Source: Paenibacillus sp. H1-7
GTDB lineage: Bacteria; Bacillota; Bacilli; Paenibacillales; NBRC-103111
NCBI RefSeq assembly: GCF_022354825.1
Contig: NZ_CP031168.1
Coordinates: 3,411,501 to 3,475,500 of the forward strand
DNA length: 64,000 nucleotides
Direction: 5' to 3'
Part shown: in pieces, positions 48,727 through 57,625 of the stretch
How positions within the stretch are numbered: position 1 is the first letter of the stretch
Layout of the letters: each line of letters starts with the position of its first letter
The notes under the pieces: model-generated
Database searches by the model: none
Told to the model about the DNA's origin: nothing
What the model saw: the letters and a program-made list of their open reading frames with translations, nothing else
Program-made: the position numbers and the translations under genes

Positions 48727-50814
48727 TCACCTTTGCGACACTGCCGGATTCTTGCTCAACGTTACGATAACCTTGAAATAATCGCCATCTATCTGGATCA
48801 AAAGCTCGCCTTCATGCAGATCAATGATGCTTTTGGCAATAGCCAGTCCAAGTCCCGAGCCTTCCGTATGTCTGGAAGCGTCGCCTCGCTTGAACCGCTC
48901 CAGCAGCTCCGAAGCTTCAAACTCAATTTCATAAGCAGACACATTATTAATGCTGAATGTGATTTTATCGGTACTTTCCGTTAAGGTAATGTGCACACGG
49001 GTATTCGGCGTGGAATATTTCAATGCGTTGCCGATCAGATTTTCGAACACACGCCATATTTTTTTGCCGTCCAGGACAGCTTCGACTTTTTTGTCAGGTA
49101 CGGTTATTTTGAAACGTAAACCGGAGGCTTCGATTTGCTCACTGAGCTCCGCCAGCGTTTGTCTTAGAAGCGATGTGACATTGACGTTCTCAAGGGTAAG
49201 CTCTGTGGCCCCGCTTGCCATCTTGGAAGCCTCGAACAAATCGTCGATGAGCGCCTTCAGACGTTGAGCTTTTCGATCGAGCACTTCGATATAGTTATCC
49301 CGCTGGTCTTGGGTAAGGTTCTCTTGCTTTAACAAATCTACGTAATTAATGATTGAAGTAAGAGGCGTCTTGAGATCGTGCGAAACATTCGTAATCAGCT
49401 CCGACTTCAGTCTTTCGCTTTTCATTTGCTGTTCCAGAGAGGACTTGAAGCCGGCTTTCATATTATTCAAATGGTTTGCCAGAGCTGCCAGATTGCCGCG
49501 TCCCTTAGGTTCGATGGGTTGGTTGAAATCACCTGCAGCAATGGCCTCCGCACCGGCCAGTATGGAGCTGAGCATCGAGATGCGTGTAAGGATGTAAGGC
49601 AGGATAACAACCAGATACAGCAAAATGTATAGAGCCGAGACGACAATCGCACCGCCGGCGCCGTCATCCAAGCCGATGATGCCAACAACACTAAAAATAA
49701 CCAGCAAAATAGAAGCGCCAAAGATCAGAGCAGCCTTAACAAACAAATTCCGGTTAGCCACACTGCCGCCAATGAACTGTCTAAGACGAAAAATGTAAGT
49801 TTCCTGCCACTGACGCTTAAGCTCCGGTTTGTTGCGATAAAGCAATAAGACTTCCTGCCACTGAAGGATCAATAGAGCTGCAACCACGGCAAGGAAAACG
49901 ACCGGCAGCACCCGCACGGGATCAACCGGTATGCGGAACAGCTCAGACGGATGAACGTAAGAGAAGGAGACTAAACAGATGATTAGCAGGACGGCAAACC
50001 GTGCATCGAGCGGAACTTGCCTGAATCCGTTCTGGACACTCGAAGCGAAGCTCAAAGCCCAGCCCGATTTCCGGATGACGGCAATCAAAATGAGTGTCAA
50101 AAGCAAGGAAACACCAAACAAGACGCTTTCCTTAATGATCCTCTCGCGAATCGCCAAGTAGTACGCATAGTCCGAGTGGATCTGGCTGTGCTCATTTACG
50201 GTCTCGGGAATGAATAGCGTGCCTGTCAGCCGGTTTTGCTGAAAATATCGGTTGATCGGCTGCAAAGCCTGATTCATCAATTGATTCGTTGGAAGCTCGA
50301 TTCGGTAAAGAGCTGGGTACAGCTTAACCCCCTGCTCTGATGAATTGGGAATATTCGTGTATACTTCTCCGGAACCGACGTCTTTTATGTAATATTTGAA
50401 AACGCCGCTGCGGCTGTCGAGGCTTTTTTTCACTTGGTTATATTCGTGTTCCTTATAAGCTAGATATTGATTTATATCTTTTTCGAGCATAGCTTCGATT
50501 CGCGAGCCTGTATTCATGTTCATTTGCTTTTGTTCGTCATAGCTTTTTTTCAAATAGAGGATCCAATCATCATTCAATTTATCCTCACGAGGTAATTGAG
50601 GGTAATTTTTATTATCCAGATGTATATATTTGATCAGCTTCCAATGAGTTTCTATTTGGTTGTAAAAAGCGTTGCTTTTAAAATAGTAAGACGTATCGAA
50701 AAATGCCCGGTGAGTAACCACATCCCATCCCGACAAAAAGGCGGCTGATGTGAACGCAAGCAGCAATGCCCAGGCGATCAAGGGCGTCGCCTTACTTTTC
50801 AATTTTGTATCCAA
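48727..50814 (-). CDS. Multi-pass sensor histidine kinase
   Basis: 695 residues, minus strand. After a first helix (PLIAWALLLAFTSAAFLSGW) comes an extracytoplasmic region of about 190 residues, then five or six more helices between about 225 and 415. A HAMP-like linker (MLSSILAGAEAIAAGDFNQP) precedes the kinase core: H-box NVSHDLKTPLTSIINYVDLL, N-box VFENLIGNALKYS, G-boxes EGSGLGLAIAKSII. It autophosphorylates and passes phosphate to the regulator gene that overlaps it by 23 bases. The signal is unknown. The divergent DUF4097 gene is a plausible target. Confidence 0.92.
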   Translation of the reverse strand: MDTKLKSKATPLIAWALLLAFTSAAFLSGWDVVTHRAFFDTSYYFKSNAFYNQIETHWKLIKYIHLDNKNYPQLPREDKLNDDWILYLKKSYDEQKQMNMNTGSRIEAMLEKDINQYLAYKEHEYNQVKKSLDSRSGVFKYYIKDVGSGEVYTNIPNSSEQGVKLYPALYRIELPTNQLMNQALQPINRYFQQNRLTGTLFIPETVNEHSQIHSDYAYYLAIRERIIKESVLFGVSLLLTLILIAVIRKSGWALSFASSVQNGFRQVPLDARFAVLLIICLVSFSYVHPSELFRIPVDPVRVLPVVFLAVVAALLILQWQEVLLLYRNKPELKRQWQETYIFRLRQFIGGSVANRNLFVKAALIFGASILLVIFSVVGIIGLDDGAGGAIVVSALYILLYLVVILPYILTRISMLSSILAGAEAIAAGDFNQPIEPKGRGNLAALANHLNNMKAGFKSSLEQQMKSERLKSELITNVSHDLKTPLTSIINYVDLLKQENLTQDQRDNYIEVLDRKAQRLKALIDDLFEASKMASGATELTLENVNVTSLLRQTLAELSEQIEASGLRFKITVPDKKVEAVLDGKKIWRVFENLIGNALKYSTPNTRVHITLTESTDKITFSINNVSAYEIEFEASELLERFKRGDASRHTEGSGLGLAIAKSIIDLHEGELLIQIDGDYFKVIVTLSKNPAVSQR

Positions 50815-51484
50815 TTCCCCACACCACCTTTAAATATTGAGGCTCCTTCGGGTTGACCTCGATTTTTTCCCGGATTCGTCTTACGTGAACCGCAACGGTA
50901 TTCTCCGCGTTGAAGTAGGGCTCTTTCCAAACGTTTTCATAGATTTCCTCTATGGAAAATACTCTGCCCCGATGCTCCATCAGCATCTCCAGAATTTTGT
51001 ATTCCGTAGCCGTGAGCCTGATTTCTTCCCCGTCCAGTGTGACGGTTTTCATCCGCTTATTGAGCGCGAGACCCCTTACTTGAAGCTCGTCGTCGTTCGG
51101 TTTGTAGGTACCGAGATGCGTATATCTTCTTAATTGGGACTTCACCCGCGCCACCAGCTCCATGGGGTTAAACGGTTTACTCATGTAGTCGTCCGCACCG
51201 ACCGTAAGGCCCAGTATTTTGTCCGTATCCTCGGTTTTGGCCGAAAGCATCAGGATCGGAACGTTATGTAATTCTCTGATCTTATATGTTGTCTTCACAC
51301 CGTCGAGCTTGGGCATCATAACATCCATGACGATCAAGTGGATCTCCTCGCGTTCAAGCAGCTGCAGCGCCTCTTCGCCGTCGTTCGCTTTAAATACGTT
51401 CATCCGTTCGTTAGTCAAATAAATCTCTATCGCCTCTTGAATTTCCAATTCGTCGTCCACGACGAGGATATTGTACGTTTGCAC
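50792..51484 (-). CDS. OmpR-family response regulator
   Basis: 230 residues, minus strand. Receiver: acidic pocket D10-D11, phospho-acceptor D54 (IVMDVMMPKLDG), the Thr/Ser position in LSAKTEDTDK, and the Lys in DYMSKPFNPMELVARVKSQL. The winged-helix output domain shows LTATEYKILEMLMEHRGRVF and TVAVHVRRIREKIE then YLKVVWGIGYKI. First gene of the pair with the kinase. Confidence 0.96.
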   Translation of the reverse strand: MQTYNILVVDDELEIQEAIEIYLTNERMNVFKANDGEEALQLLEREEIHLIVMDVMMPKLDGVKTTYKIRELHNVPILMLSAKTEDTDKILGLTVGADDYMSKPFNPMELVARVKSQLRRYTHLGTYKPNDDELQVRGLALNKRMKTVTLDGEEIRLTATEYKILEMLMEHRGRVFSIEEIYENVWKEPYFNAENTVAVHVRRIREKIEVNPKEPQYLKVVWGIGYKIEK

Positions 51485-51792
51485 TTCTACGACTCCTTTG
51501 TCCTAACGGGTTCTTTCCTTTGGCTTTTCGCGAAAAACTTAAGTCTATACTACAAGATACTTTTTACAAATAACTAGACAAAATCCTTACAAATTTATGA
51601 AGACTTTAAACGGAAGCCGGCCGATATCTAGGTGACTCGGTGTATCCATACTGCCAAATATCCCCCTAGACTATAGTCGGGTATGATTCTGTTCGGCGGT
51701 CCAGTGTGTCACCATGAGTGTTCATGATAAATTAAACATGCGAGTCAAGCAAATAAAAAATAAATCAAATGGGATCGATTGGAGAGAAAAAC
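51485..51792. other. Divergent regulatory region between the two-component genes and the DUF4097 gene
   Basis: 308 bases, AT-rich near both ends. It contains the candidate regulator promoter and no recognisable gene. Direct repeats for an OmpR-type regulator were not resolved by eye. Confidence 0.5.
51542..51569 (-). promoter_or_regulatory. Candidate promoter of the response regulator gene
   Basis: Minus-strand TTGTAA (51569-51564), 16-base spacer, TAGACT (51547-51542). Confidence 0.45.
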
Positions 51793-52707
51793 ATGAGTAA
51801 AGGATCAGGAATGGGCAAGCTTTTCATTACGGCAGGGCTTGTCATTTTACTGGGTGTATTTATAAGCGAGCAGGGCTTTGCGGCAAATGTGTTTTCCTGG
51901 AATACGAAAACGGTAGATATAGAGAAAACGGTAAAAGCAGAGGGCATCCGCAGTGTGAATATCGATGGAGGAAGGACGGATGTGAAAGTTGTACGCGGAC
52001 ATTCCGAAGCTATCGAAATTCGACTGGACGGCCGGGTGAAGCGGGACGCTGCCGATAACATTCAGCTGCAGGCAGACCCTCGGCGCGATACGCTGGAGCT
52101 AAAAGTCGAGATTCCGGAGCGCTTCCCGTTCGGCATGAGCTTCTCGGATCTGAACTTAACCGTAGAGCTTCCGGAGCAAGTATGGGAGAACGTCAAGGTC
52201 CAAACCGTATCCGGCGATGTAGACATAGAAGAGCTGAAAGGGACGAACATAGACGTACATGCTAATAGCGGCGATGTAACCGCAAACGATATTGAAGCAG
52301 GCCAAGTTACGCTGCAAGCGGGTTCGGGAAATATCGAATCGAATGCATTCAGAGCCAAAAACCTGACTTTTCATGTAGGGAGCGGAGACGTGAGCTTGTC
52401 CGGAGGGCAGGCCATCATTAAAGGAGAGACCAGCTCGGGAAATATTGATGTTGCAGTGAACGAGCTGGATCAAGATATGGATTTAAAAGCCGGCAGCGGC
52501 GATGTTACGGTGAAAACTGCTAATGAGCCCAAGTCGTTGACGGTTCAATATAACGGTGGTTCGGGCAGCGGAAACATAGAGTGGGATAATGTAACGTATA
52601 AAGAAAAAGGCGAGGACGGCCGTACGCTGAAAGGCGTCTTCGGCTCCGGTACAACTCAGCTGAAGGTTCGCACCGGCTCGGGGAACTTTACTCTGGGGCA
52701 GGATTGA
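51793..52707 (+). CDS. DUF4097-family beta-repeat protein (YvlB-like)
   Basis: 304 residues from ATG 51793, six bases after GGAGAG. One N-terminal hydrophobic helix or signal (LFITAGLVILLGVFISEQGF), then a beta-helix-like domain with repeated Ser-Gly-Asp-Val and Ser-Gly-Asn-Ile turns (TVSGDVDIEELKG, NSGDVTANDIEAG, GSGNIESNAF, GSGDVSLSGG, SSGNIDVAVN, GSGDVTVKT, GSGNFTLGQD). DUF4097 proteins are often under envelope-stress systems such as LiaRS; function is not established. It is divergent from a two-component operon. Confidence 0.85.
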   Translation: MSKGSGMGKLFITAGLVILLGVFISEQGFAANVFSWNTKTVDIEKTVKAEGIRSVNIDGGRTDVKVVRGHSEAIEIRLDGRVKRDAADNIQLQADPRRDTLELKVEIPERFPFGMSFSDLNLTVELPEQVWENVKVQTVSGDVDIEELKGTNIDVHANSGDVTANDIEAGQVTLQAGSGNIESNAFRAKNLTFHVGSGDVSLSGGQAIIKGETSSGNIDVAVNELDQDMDLKAGSGDVTVKTANEPKSLTVQYNGGSGSGNIEWDNVTYKEKGEDGRTLKGVFGSGTTQLKVRTGSGNFTLGQD

Positions 52708-52755
52708 AAGGAACGAATGACGGTGCTGAATCCGTCAGCCTTATGAACATCATTG

Positions 52756-52780
52756 AAAGCCCTGGACAAGGGGCTTTTTT
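52756..52780 (+). terminator. Rho-independent terminator after the DUF4097 gene
   Basis: AAAGCCC / GGGCTTT stem, eight-base loop, T-rich tail. Confidence 0.85.
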
Positions 52781-52797
52781 ATTTTTCCATACAAGTT

Positions 52798-52803
52798 TAT
52801 AAT
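52798..52803 (+). promoter_or_regulatory. -10 element of the mrfA promoter
   Basis: Perfect TATAAT, 38 bases before the start codon; the -35 region is only T-rich. Confidence 0.5.
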
Positions 52804-52806
52804 AGG

Positions 52807-52820
52807 GGAACAGTAGTTCT
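52807..52820. promoter_or_regulatory. LexA-box-like operator at the mrfA promoter
   Basis: GGAAC-AGTA-GTTCT has a perfect GAAC-N4-GTTC core, four bases after the TATAAT and covering the expected transcription start. The core is more symmetric than any of the four boxes at lexA/yneA. Confidence 0.6.
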
Positions 52821-52840
52821 TAATAAGGGGTGACCCAATC

Positions 52841-55093
52841 ATGTTCCGTAAGAAAAATTTGTCCCAATTGATTGAAGAATTGAGAGGGAATGGAAATATC
52901 ATCAATTGGCACGAGGTCGAGCCGCAAGAAGCCAAAACCAGGCCGATACCGGAAAGCGTAGACCCGAGAATTAGAGCCGCATTAGCCAAACGCGGAATTG
53001 AGCAGCTGTATACTCACCAATATACCGCCTACGAAACAACCGTACTAAAGGGGGAACATATCGTAGCGGTAACTCCGACCGCATCGGGCAAAACGCTGTG
53101 CTACAACCTTCCCGTGCTGCAGACGATAGCCAATGACGACGTTAGCCGGGCGCTGTACTTGTTCCCGACGAAAGCTCTGGCGCAAGACCAAAAAAGCGAG
53201 CTGAACGAAATTATCGCGGAGATGGGAATCGATATCAAAAGCTTCACCTATGACGGCGATACGTCCCCGGCGATTCGGCAGATTGTAAAAAGCGTCGGGC
53301 ATATCGTCATCACCAACCCGGATATGCTGCATTCCGCCATTCTTCCCCATCATACGAAGTGGGTCAGTTTATTTAGCAATCTTAAATATATTATTATTGA
53401 CGAGCTTCATACATATCGTGGCGTATTCGGCAGCCATGTTGCGAATGTAATACGCCGCTTGAAACGAATCTGCAAATTTTACGGAAGCAATCCGATTTTT
53501 ATTTGTACCTCTGCAACCATCGCTAATCCTAAGGAGCTTGCCGAGCAGCTGACAGGGAGTCCCATGCGGCTAATTGACGATAATGGGGCGCCGCGCGGGA
53601 GAAAGCACTTTGTTTTTTATAACCCTCCGATTGTGAACAAGCCGTTAAACATCCGGAAAAGCGCGACAGCCGAAGTGAACCACGTGGCTAAGGAGTTTTT
53701 GGCGAATAAAATACAGACGATCGTGTTTGCCCGCAGCCGGGTGAGGGTCGAAATTATTCTAAGCCATTTGCAGGAGCTTATTAAAAACGATATCGGAGCC
53801 AAATCGATAAGAGGCTATCGCGGCGGCTATTTGCCGAATCAGCGGCGCGAAATCGAAAGAGGGCTGAGAAGCGGGGATATTTTGGGCGTCGTAAGCACGA
53901 ACGCTCTGGAGCTGGGTGTAGACATCGGACAGCTTCAGGTCTGCATTATGACGGGATATCCCGGAAGTGTCGCAAGTACATGGCAGCAAGCAGGCCGGGC
54001 CGGAAGGCGGCATGGGGAAGCCCTGGTGGTGATGGTTGCCGGCAATACGCCGATAGACCAGTATATCGTACAAAATCCGGAATATTTCTTCGACCGGTCT
54101 CCGGAATCCGCCAGAATCAACCCGGAGAACCTGATTATTTTGGTCGATCATTTGCGGTGTGCGGCGTATGAGCTTCCTTTTAAAAAAGGGGAGGAATTCG
54201 GCCCGCTCGAAATCGAGGAGCTATTGGAATATTTGGTAGACGAGAAGGTGCTCCATTATGCAGGGGATACGTTTTATTGGGCGAACCAGTCGTTTCCGGC
54301 CAGTGAAGTGAGCTTGCGTTCGGCAGCGCAGGAAAACGTAGTGATCGTCGATCAATCCGACGTAGCCAACGTAAGAATCATCGGGGAAATGGACCGTTTC
54401 AGCGCGATGACCCTGCTGCACGATGAGGCGATCTATTTGCACGAGGGGGTACAATACCAGGTCGAGAAGCTGGATTGGGACCACAAGAAGGCTTACGTAA
54501 GGGAAGTCAGTGTGGAATATTACACGGACGCGAACCTGGCTGTAAAGCTGAAAGTGCTGGACACGGACCGGACGGAGCATAGGAGAACCGCTTCGCTGCA
54601 TTACGGCGACGTGGTTGTTAACGCCATGCCGACGATTTTTAAGAAAATCAAGCTGACCACGTTTGAAAATATCGGATACGGCCCTATCAGCCTTCCCGAA
54701 GAGGAGCTGCATACCAGCTCGACCTGGATAGAATTGAAGGAGACGGACCCGGGCATAGGCACGAAAACGCTGGAGCAGCTGCTTCTCGGGATTTCGAATG
54801 TGTTGAGGCATATCGTTCCCATTCATGTCATGTGCGACCGGAGCGATATTCATGTCGTATCGCAAATACGAGCCGAGCATACGCAGCTGCCTACGATCTT
54901 CATCTATGACCATTATCCCGGCGGGATCGGATTGGCCGAGGACGTGTACAAACGGTTTGACGAAATAAAAGCATCTGCAAGAAATTTGATTCGAAGATGT
55001 CCATGTGAGGACGGCTGCCCTTCATGTATCGGCACGGAGATCGAGGGGCTGAGCGCCAAGCAAAAGAGCATTGAATTGCTGGCGGGACTATGA
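52841..55093 (+). CDS. mrfA: Mitomycin repair DNA helicase MrfA (YprA)
   Basis: 750 residues; ATG 52841 after TAAGGGGTGACC. Superfamily 2 helicase: HQYTAYETTVLKGEHIVAVT, Walker A TPTASGKTLCY, motif Ia FPTKALAQDQ, motif II DELH near 187-190, SAT motif CTSATIANPKELA, motif V STNALELGVDIGQL, motif VI QQAGRAGRRHGEALVV. The C-terminus has the DUF1998-type four-cysteine zinc site CPCEDGCPSCIG. In B. subtilis MrfA works with the exonuclease MrfB to remove mitomycin C lesions independently of UvrABC. The mrfB homologue follows. Confidence 0.95.
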   Translation: MFRKKNLSQLIEELRGNGNIINWHEVEPQEAKTRPIPESVDPRIRAALAKRGIEQLYTHQYTAYETTVLKGEHIVAVTPTASGKTLCYNLPVLQTIANDDVSRALYLFPTKALAQDQKSELNEIIAEMGIDIKSFTYDGDTSPAIRQIVKSVGHIVITNPDMLHSAILPHHTKWVSLFSNLKYIIIDELHTYRGVFGSHVANVIRRLKRICKFYGSNPIFICTSATIANPKELAEQLTGSPMRLIDDNGAPRGRKHFVFYNPPIVNKPLNIRKSATAEVNHVAKEFLANKIQTIVFARSRVRVEIILSHLQELIKNDIGAKSIRGYRGGYLPNQRREIERGLRSGDILGVVSTNALELGVDIGQLQVCIMTGYPGSVASTWQQAGRAGRRHGEALVVMVAGNTPIDQYIVQNPEYFFDRSPESARINPENLIILVDHLRCAAYELPFKKGEEFGPLEIEELLEYLVDEKVLHYAGDTFYWANQSFPASEVSLRSAAQENVVIVDQSDVANVRIIGEMDRFSAMTLLHDEAIYLHEGVQYQVEKLDWDHKKAYVREVSVEYYTDANLAVKLKVLDTDRTEHRRTASLHYGDVVVNAMPTIFKKIKLTTFENIGYGPISLPEEELHTSSTWIELKETDPGIGTKTLEQLLLGISNVLRHIVPIHVMCDRSDIHVVSQIRAEHTQLPTIFIYDHYPGGIGLAEDVYKRFDEIKASARNLIRRCPCEDGCPSCIGTEIEGLSAKQKSIELLAGL

Positions 55094-55133
55094 CCTCATC
55101 GAAGGGGCGAACTTGAAAGGGAGGCTGAACGAG

Positions 55134-55199
55134 ATGATGCAATGTCGGTTATTGCCCGTGGCTGAGCAGCTGCCCGATCCAACGGAGGTGCCGCGATGA
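55134..55199 (+). CDS. 21-codon leader ORF coupled to mrfB
   Basis: ATG 55134 lies 10 bases after a strong AAAGGGAGG and the frame reads MMQCRLLPVAEQLPDPTEVP-R, then TGA. The stop overlaps the mrfB ATG (ATGA), so ribosomes leaving it could restart on mrfB, which also has its own CGGAGGTG. The size and composition show no family. It may be a translational-coupling device or a real micropeptide. Confidence 0.4.
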   Translation: MMQCRLLPVAEQLPDPTEVPR

Positions 55200-56638
55200 G
55201 CGGGCTTCGGGAGCGGCTGCTGAGGCATAAGAAGACGGAACAGGCGGCACCATCCGCTGCTGCGCCTGCCGAGATTAGCAGGGAGGCGGACGAGCAAGGG
55301 GAGTGGAGCTTCATCGGGGCGCAAATGGAGCATAACGAGCGCGGTTCGTTTGTGCTGAGGCGAATCCGTTACGGAAATGACTTCCGTCATGGCCGGTATG
55401 CTATTGGAGACCTGGAAGGGCAGGCGGACGAGCTGCTGTCGATCTTGCTGCCGGGAGATGTCGAGGCTGCGGCGGAAGGGATGCCGTACGACAAGCTTTT
55501 GTATTTGGATACCGAAACGACGGGATTGGGAGTTGGAGCCGGCAACGTAGCATTTATGATAGGAATCGGCTTTTACGAGGACCGGCAGTTCGTCGTGGAG
55601 CAAATGTTTATTCGTAATCCGGCGGAAGAGCTGGCCATGCTTCATCATTTGCAGGAGAGGCTCCAACGGCATCCGTATTTGGTCTCTTATAACGGCAAGA
55701 CGTTCGATTGGCCCCTTATCAAAAACCGGTACATATTGAACCGCATCCCATCGGAGCCGGATATCGCGGGCCATCTGGATTTCTTGTATCCGTCCCGCAG
55801 CTTGTGGAAGCACACTCTGCCGTCGTGCCGGCTGGGCAAAGTCGAGGAAGACAGGCTTCACGTGGAAAGGCAGGACGATCTTCCCGGTTCGATGGCTCCG
55901 GCGCTATATTTTCAATATTTGGCGGACAAGGATGCAACGGTCGTAAAAGGCATATTTATCCATAATGAGCTCGATATATTGTCATTGGCCGGATTGTCGA
56001 TTCACTTCGCCCGAATTCTTCGCGGCGAATTCTCGCTATCCGAAATGGGCCTGGAAGAACATTTCCGCCTGGGGCTCTGGTTCCTTAAGCTGCAGCTATC
56101 CTCCTACGCAGAGGACGTATTGGATCAGCTGAAGGAGCGCCTGCTTCAAGACGATTCCGGAGAGCAGGAAGAAGACTATTTATTGCCGCTGGCGCAAGTA
56201 TATAAGCAGACGCACGACTATGAGACCGCCTGCCGGTTATGGACCGCTTATGTGCTGCGTAAAGGACATCGAAGCATGGCTTCGGTCGAGCCGTATATCG
56301 AATTGTCGATGCACTATGAGCATCGGGAGAAGCGGCTTCTGCTCGCTCTGCAGTACGCAGAGGAGGCTTTGAACAAAGCGCGGCAGCGCAAATCGCTGGC
56401 CAGGCCGGGACTCCTTGGGGCTCGAGGTCGAAAAGGAATGACCAGTGAGGAAAAAAAGCAGAACGATCAGACGGCTGAGCTGGAGAAACGCCTGGCACGG
56501 CTCAAGTCCAAAATAGAGCGCTCAAATAACGTTAATCCAGCTGCCCGTAAGGCGAGCGAAGCTTCGGGCCGTCGGTCCGGAAGCCGAAGAAGGGCTGCAG
56601 GCGGCGAAACCGGATATAGCATGGACAGCTTAATCTGA
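55196..56638 (+). CDS. mrfB: Mitomycin repair exonuclease MrfB (YprB), RNase H-like
   Basis: 480 residues; ATG 55196 six bases after CGGAGGTG. A DEDD-type 3'-5' exonuclease fold: Exo I LYLDTETTGLG (D105, E107), Exo II SYNGKTFDWPLIKNRYIL, Exo III FIHNELDILSLAGLSIHF. The C-terminal part (about 290-400) holds TPR-like helices (YLLPLAQVYKQTHDYETACR), and the last 90 residues are basic and low in complexity. Partner of MrfA in mitomycin lesion repair. Confidence 0.94.
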   Translation: MSGLRERLLRHKKTEQAAPSAAAPAEISREADEQGEWSFIGAQMEHNERGSFVLRRIRYGNDFRHGRYAIGDLEGQADELLSILLPGDVEAAAEGMPYDKLLYLDTETTGLGVGAGNVAFMIGIGFYEDRQFVVEQMFIRNPAEELAMLHHLQERLQRHPYLVSYNGKTFDWPLIKNRYILNRIPSEPDIAGHLDFLYPSRSLWKHTLPSCRLGKVEEDRLHVERQDDLPGSMAPALYFQYLADKDATVVKGIFIHNELDILSLAGLSIHFARILRGEFSLSEMGLEEHFRLGLWFLKLQLSSYAEDVLDQLKERLLQDDSGEQEEDYLLPLAQVYKQTHDYETACRLWTAYVLRKGHRSMASVEPYIELSMHYEHREKRLLLALQYAEEALNKARQRKSLARPGLLGARGRKGMTSEEKKQNDQTAELEKRLARLKSKIERSNNVNPAARKASEASGRRSGSRRRAAGGETGYSMDSLI

Positions 56639-56803
56639 GATGAAGATAGCCTTATTTTGGTCAGCTGAGGCGAAAAGAAGCGCTGAACGGCATAAAACCG
56701 CTCCTTTTTGGAAATATAAGGAGATATTGAAGAGGCTTTTCTGCGAGGCCTGAAGGACCTTTCTTGGTCTTATTCTGTATCGTCTTAAGAAGGAGTGCTG
56801 CTT

Positions 56804-57613
56804 ATGCCGGAGCTGCCGGAAATGGAGAATTATAAGCTGCTGCTGAATCAGCGGCTGGTCGGACACCTCATCACCGATGTCCAGGTAGAGCGGGAGAAGT
56901 CGATTAACGTCCCCGTCTCCCAGTTTAGAAACGAGGTAATCGGAACATCAATCCAGAGGGTGGAACGGAGAGCGAAGCATCTGTTGTTTCATTTGAGCAA
57001 CGCTCGGATTTTACTGCTCCACTTGATGCTGGGGGGCATCATGTTCTATGGCTCCAAGGAAGACAAACCGGATCGTACTGTACAAGTGACGATGAGCTTT
57101 CATGATATGAACCTTTTTTTTATCGGACTCAGGCTTGGTTATTTGCATTTGTACAGTCCCGATGAGGCGGATCGGTTCTTGCAAAAGCTCGGACCGGAGC
57201 CGACGGACCGTTCCTTTACCGCGGAGCGGTTCGCTTCCTTGCTGCACAAGCAGAGCAGGACATTAAAGGCGACATTGCCTGACCAAGCCGTAATGGCCGG
57301 TATCGGCAACTGCTACTCCGATGAAATCTGCTTTGAAGCCGGGCTGCTGCCATCCCGGAAGTGCGATCGATTGTCAGTGGAGGAGTCAGCGCGATTGTAC
57401 GATTCGATGCAGCATGTTCTATCCGAAGCGACGCGATATGGCGGGTACATGGACATGCCTTTGTATGCCGGCGATGAGTTGACAGGCGGTTACGACAGCC
57501 GATGCAAAGTTTACGACCGGGAAGGCGAGCCCTGCGTCCGCTGCGGCCATCCGATTGAACGACGAGATGTTTCTTCAAAAAAATCTTTTTGCTGCACGCA
57601 CTGTCAGCATTAG
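56804..57613 (+). CDS. Fpg/Nei-family DNA glycosylase/AP lyase
   Basis: 269 residues from ATG 56804 after AGAAGGAGTG; starting here gives MPELPEMENYK, where P2 is the catalytic amine and E3 its partner once Met is removed. The helix-two-turn-helix reads QAVMAGIGNCYSDEICFEAG, with the DNA-contacting Asn. The C-terminal zinc finger has four Cys (CVRCGHPIERRD, CCTHC). It excises oxidised bases. Sequence differs enough from MutM that an Nei-like or alternative specificity is possible. It forms an apparent operon with the endonuclease IV-like gene. Confidence 0.9.
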   Translation: MPELPEMENYKLLLNQRLVGHLITDVQVEREKSINVPVSQFRNEVIGTSIQRVERRAKHLLFHLSNARILLLHLMLGGIMFYGSKEDKPDRTVQVTMSFHDMNLFFIGLRLGYLHLYSPDEADRFLQKLGPEPTDRSFTAERFASLLHKQSRTLKATLPDQAVMAGIGNCYSDEICFEAGLLPSRKCDRLSVEESARLYDSMQHVLSEATRYGGYMDMPLYAGDELTGGYDSRCKVYDREGEPCVRCGHPIERRDVSSKKSFCCTHCQH

Positions 57614-57625
57614 GAGGCGGACACG

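Noticed and set aside
48461..48781. 106-codon plus-strand frame after the right direct repeat
   Set aside because: It lacks a ribosome site, has no recognisable motif and overlaps the end of the histidine kinase gene on the opposite strand.
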